Shown: in pieces, positions 23,140 to 25,522 of the stretch | Position numbering within the stretch: position 1 is the stretch's first letter | Layout of the letters: each line of letters opens with the position of its first letter | From: a virus | IMG/VR virus record: IMGVR_UViG_3300047322_000419 | Coordinates: 1 to 25,522 of that record | Length of the DNA stretch: 25,522 nucleotides | Strand: one strand, 5' to 3' | Program-made: the position numbers and the translations under genes | The notes under the pieces: generated by a model | The model's database searches: none | What the model was told of the DNA's origin: nothing | What the model saw: the letters and a program-made list of their open reading frames with translations, nothing else

Positions 23140-23220
23140 CCAGCGTCCTCCCTTGCGGGAAGCGAGATAGGTTCGACTCCAGCAGCACTCCCAGCTCGGG
23201 GCGATGGGTGTGGTGGTGCC

Positions 23221-23254
23221 GAAAACAAAAGAGCCCCGCACAAAGGCGGGGCTC
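23221..23254 (-). terminator. intrinsic terminator between the boxed gene and the holin
   Basis: GAGCCCCGC (23231-23239) and GCGGGGCTC (23246-23254) form a perfect 9-bp stem with a 6-nt loop, followed on the minus strand by TTTTGTTTTC. It lies just after the stop of the unknown gene. Confidence 0.8.
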
Positions 23255-23272
23255 AGGAGTAGAACCTCAGGA

Positions 23273-23740
23273 CTATTCGATATCAGCCACTGGCTCTAAC
23301 GCTTTTTCAAAGTACTGGAAAATCGCTTCATTTAGGTCTGAGAAATCACCGTCGATTACTCGCACCCGATTACGGAAACTACCAACATCAACCTTATACC
23401 CGTGCCCGTCCAGCCCAACTGTCAACAAAACAGTAACCTGATTTGGTGGGGTAACGCTTGGTTTTTGATCGAGTACCAAAGCTAAAGCGAATACAACTTG
23501 ATCAGCGCCCTTCTCAATCGTTGAAAGGTCACAAGCTACAAACTCTCGATTTACTAATTTACCCACCCGAATAAAGTCAGCTCCTGCCGCCGTAGCGTAA
23601 GCGGACTTCAGAGGGACTTGGATGTAACGAGCAAATTCATCAACCAGGATTTGCGCTACAGAATACAAGCCATCCCAAAAAGCTTGGTCCTTTGCCTTCA
23701 AATCTTTGAATTTCGATTGAAGAGCCTGAAATTTTGTCAT
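23273..23740 (-). CDS. protein of unknown function, possible phage cargo (155 aa)
   Basis: ATG at 23740 has a strong AAGGAG 9 nt upstream, so a longer frame to 23860 (which crosses a terminator) is rejected. The protein starts MTKFQALQSKFKDLKAKDQA, with a charged helix, then FWDGLYSVAQILVDEFARYI. The middle and end look alpha/beta (VVFALALVLDQKPSV, VTVLLTVGLDGHGYKVDVGS). It has no signal peptide, membrane segment or known motif. The gene is boxed by an intrinsic terminator on each side and is more AT-rich than the structural genes. It lies between the late-control genes and the holin, the site where lambdoid phages such as Stx phages carry cargo. Function is not known. Confidence 0.75.
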   Translation of the reverse strand: MTKFQALQSKFKDLKAKDQAFWDGLYSVAQILVDEFARYIQVPLKSAYATAAGADFIRVGKLVNREFVACDLSTIEKGADQVVFALALVLDQKPSVTPPNQVTVLLTVGLDGHGYKVDVGSFRNRVRVIDGDFSDLNEAIFQYFEKALEPVADIE

Positions 23741-23798
23741 GTACAACAACTCCTTTGTCAGTGACCTCATATTGCCACTAGCAAAGTAAAAACCCAAC

Positions 23799-23825
23799 AA
23801 AAAGCCCGACGCATTGGTCGGGCTT
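23799..23825 (-). terminator. intrinsic terminator upstream of the boxed gene
   Basis: AAGCCCGAC (23802-23810) and GTCGGGCTT (23817-23825) form a perfect 9-bp stem with a 6-nt loop, followed on the minus strand by TTTTTGTTGGG. It ends transcription coming from the possible late regulator gene unless antiterminated. Confidence 0.8.
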
Positions 23826-23894
23826 CGCGTGTCGTCTCTCATAAGGCGCAAGATCGACATGATTGCGTTAATTTATGATCATTCCGCCACTACG

Positions 23895-24458
23895 TCAAGC
23901 AGCGTCAATGAAGATTTCTTCCCGATCGAATATCTCGGTTGCATGGATGACAGCCGCCTCTTCCAACGACTCAAGGCGCTTGGTGATGCCCGTCTTCCAG
24001 CGCCGGCGTGTTGACTCTGGCTTGCCCTCCATGTCCCAGGTATTCATGTCGTAAAACTCGGCCGGCAGGACGATCATGTCGGTGGAGCGCTTGCCGTTCT
24101 GTATACCCTTCAGCTTGGGAATGGCCCATGCAGTGAGCGCCTTATAGGTGAACAGTTGCGGGGCTGGTGAAACTATACGGGCCACCAGGCGGCCGATGGC
24201 GGCGACCTTGTTGGCCTTGTGCGTGGAATACTTGGCAACCAGAACTTCCCACTGGGCCGGCTCAAGCTGACGATGCAGAAGCGCGTATAGGCAGCAGTCA
24301 TAATCAAACTTGTCGCGCACTGACAGCGAACTGCCGGTACCGCCCGAGCGAACGTCAGCATCGATCAGCTTCTGCCAGGACTGCTTCGTGCTGTTGTCGA
24401 TGTTGTCGGCGGCCAGTACGCGGACCAAAGTGCTCATCACATCCTTATAGATGCCCAT
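23895..24458 (-). CDS. unknown phage protein at the late-regulator position (187 aa)
   Basis: The protein begins MGIYKDVMSTLVRVLAADNI with AAGGGGAT before the ATG. It continues with RSGGTGSSLSVRDKFDYDCC and LEPAQWEVLVAKYSTHKANK, which could be a helix-turn-helix-like segment, then LFTYKALTAWAIPKLKG. The C-terminus is helical and charged. It sits after a CxxC zinc-finger gene and before terminators and lysis genes, where lambdoid phages carry an antiterminator such as Q. I do not see a definite Q-family signature, so a role as late antiterminator or activator rests mainly on position. It could instead be a conserved phage protein of other function. Confidence 0.65.
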   Translation of the reverse strand: MGIYKDVMSTLVRVLAADNIDNSTKQSWQKLIDADVRSGGTGSSLSVRDKFDYDCCLYALLHRQLEPAQWEVLVAKYSTHKANKVAAIGRLVARIVSPAPQLFTYKALTAWAIPKLKGIQNGKRSTDMIVLPAEFYDMNTWDMEGKPESTRRRWKTGITKRLESLEEAAVIHATEIFDREEIFIDAA

Positions 24459-24461
24459 ATC

Positions 24462-24776
24462 TCAATCCCCTTTAAACGACGAGCCGCCTGGCCCGCGACG
24501 ATTTGGTTGCTGGTATTCATCAACGATTCCGCGAGATGGGTTCGTGCCGACAAACTGACTGCGCTCCCGACGAACCATCCGACCAAGCTGGGCCACCAGA
24601 TCTTCGATCAACAGCGGCTCCAGGGTCTGGGCATGAACGAAGCCGGATGAGTGACAACCGATGCAGTCGAGTTCATGAAATACCCCCTTGATTACCCCCT
24701 TTCCGACACATGACGGGCACTCGGTCATCGGTATCAAACTGCGCACAAGGGCGGGTCCATGCTGCTTTTTCATCAT
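24462..24776 (-). CDS. DnaJ-type CxxC zinc-finger phage protein (104 aa)
   Basis: The protein begins MMKKQHGPALVRSLIPMTEC; GAGG lies 7 nt before the first ATG. Two motifs, CPSCVGKG (Cys20, Cys23) and CIGCHSSG (Cys38, Cys41), resemble the CxxCxGxG repeats of the DnaJ central domain and should bind one zinc. A helix (LLIEDLVAQLGRMVRRE) and a conserved end (YQQPNRRGPGGSSFKGD) follow. Proteins of this kind precede the late-control gene in Pseudomonas prophages. Function is unknown; nucleic-acid or protein binding is likely. It starts 2 nt after the recombinase stop. Confidence 0.75.
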   Translation of the reverse strand: MMKKQHGPALVRSLIPMTECPSCVGKGVIKGVFHELDCIGCHSSGFVHAQTLEPLLIEDLVAQLGRMVRRERSQFVGTNPSRGIVDEYQQPNRRGPGGSSFKGD

Positions 24777-24778
24777 TT

Positions 24779-25522
24779 TTAAACCTCGCCTATGGTTGAT
24801 TCTTGAAAGGCCTCGCAGGCCTTGTGCTCCGTGGCTTCCAGCGCATTACCGGAATCTCCGAATCTAAAGCCGGTCAATCCGTGAATCAGGGCAAAACCTT
24901 TCTGGTCTAAATGGCTGTGCCACTTCTCTAGGGCATCGCGCTTGCGGCTCATCACGTCCGACTGGATGTAGACCTTCACGTTGTGACCCATGGCGTGGTT
25001 GATCAGCAGCTCACCGATCAGATGGTCGATACCGATGTCTGCCCAGCCGGTGCGGGCGACCTTGCGCAGGTCGTGGCTGGTCCACTCGCCCTTGCCTAAG
25101 CGGGTGAACACGGCGCTGGCCTGGCCTTCGCTCAGCGGCTTGCCGTTGCGTGCCGGGAACACGTACTGCCCGTCGTAGCCATTGGCGTACTGCCCGTCGC
25201 GGTAGCGGATCAGGATCGCGCACATCTGCTCAGTCAGCGGCAGGTGATGCTCGACGCCAGTCTTGGTGTGATCGCCGGGGATGAACCACTCGCGCTCCGC
25301 TAGGCTGATGTGCGGCCACTGGGTCAGCCGGCTTTCGCCGATGCGCGTGCCGTGGCAAAGCATCAGCAGGGCCAGCATCGCGTCACGCGGGGCAGCGAAG
25401 AACACCTCGGCCAGTTGCTTGAGTAGCTCAGGCAGTTGCACGCCGCGCAGCCGGGACGGCTTGATCCCGACCTTGGCCTTGGAGAAGTCGCTGAACTTGA
25501 TGCCGGCCATGGGGTTGGATGC
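24779..25522 (-). CDS. tyrosine recombinase/integrase, catalytic part (runs off right edge)
   Basis: The frame is open to the right edge; upstream of an internal Met at 25510 it still reads ASNP. The visible 247 residues are therefore the catalytic part and the N-terminal DNA-binding domain should lie outside. Counting from that Met, the active-site set is Arg56 (HGTRIGES), Lys83 (HTKTG), His146/Arg149 (SHDLRK), His172 (LLINHAMGH) and Tyr181 (VKVYIQSD). All are present, so it should be active. A C-terminal tail with DALEKWHSHL follows, as in phage integrases. It is in line with the late-control genes, 2 nt before the zinc-finger gene, not visibly beside an attachment site. Confidence 0.88.
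   Translation of the reverse strand, partial: ASNPMAGIKFSDFSKAKVGIKPSRLRGVQLPELLKQLAEVFFAAPRDAMLALLMLCHGTRIGESRLTQWPHISLAEREWFIPGDHTKTGVEHHLPLTEQMCAILIRYRDGQYANGYDGQYVFPARNGKPLSEGQASAVFTRLGKGEWTSHDLRKVARTGWADIGIDHLIGELLINHAMGHNVKVYIQSDVMSRKRDALEKWHSHLDQKGFALIHGLTGFRFGDSGNALEATEHKACEAFQESTIGEV

Noticed and set aside
23160-23190. A second tRNA-like GGTTCGACTCC on the plus strand
   Set aside because: The flanking bases do not form a five-pair T stem, and no cloverleaf can be drawn around it.
1-25522. CRISPR arrays, insertion sequences and rRNA genes
   Set aside because: No regularly spaced repeats, transposase-like frames or rRNA-like sequence were seen on either strand.

Overview
The window is mostly the late half of a temperate siphophage-type prophage in a Pseudomonas host, probably of the fluorescens group. 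The host call rests on GC-rich codon use, a FleN-like ATPase resembling the Pseudomonas flagellar-number regulator, and phage genes of types I associate with Pseudomonas lambdoid prophages. No database search was possible, so all homology is judged by eye.

Layout, left to right. (1) 1-2161 looks like host or boundary DNA: a truncated FleN-like ATPase gene (-), a small helical-protein gene (+) followed by an in-frame remnant, a GNAT acetyltransferase (-), and about 0.6 kb without a convincing gene. (2) 2162-3953 holds a SleB-type endolysin (-) and an AT-rich acyltransferase-3 gene (+). The acyltransferase looks like a lysogenic-conversion moron inserted against the direction of the late operon. 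(3) 3964-10133 is the tail tip and fibre module (-): a 50-aa gene, tail fibre, conserved tail protein, TipJ/J-like host-specificity protein, NlpC/P60 protein and DUF1833-type protein. (4) 10165-14582 is the tail body (-): tape measure, a tail-assembly chaperone pair joined by a lambda-like -1 frameshift (GGGAAAG), tail tube and tail terminator. (5) 14582-21835 is the connector, head and packaging module (-): gp10-like, head closure, gp6-like connector, a small linker gene, major capsid, prohead protease, portal, a small membrane protein, and terminase large and small subunits. (6) 21995-23139 holds HNH endonuclease, two small overlapping genes and two holin-like genes (-). (7) 23273-25522 is the late-control side (-): a cargo-like gene of unknown function boxed by two terminators, an unknown gene in the position of a late regulator, a CxxC zinc-finger protein, and the catalytic part of a tyrosine recombinase that runs off the right edge.

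Transcription of the phage genes runs right to left with many start/stop overlaps, so the late genes probably form one long operon: regulation, lysis, packaging, head, tail, endolysin. Several intrinsic terminators lie inside this operon, and three end within about 25 nt of a start codon. That suggests either antitermination or tuning of individual gene doses. The immunity region, the replication genes and the second attachment site are not in the window, so the prophage must continue to the right.

The least explained parts are the boxed gene at 23273-23740, the recombinase next to the late-control genes, the overlapping pair at 22360-22600, and the acyltransferase insertion.
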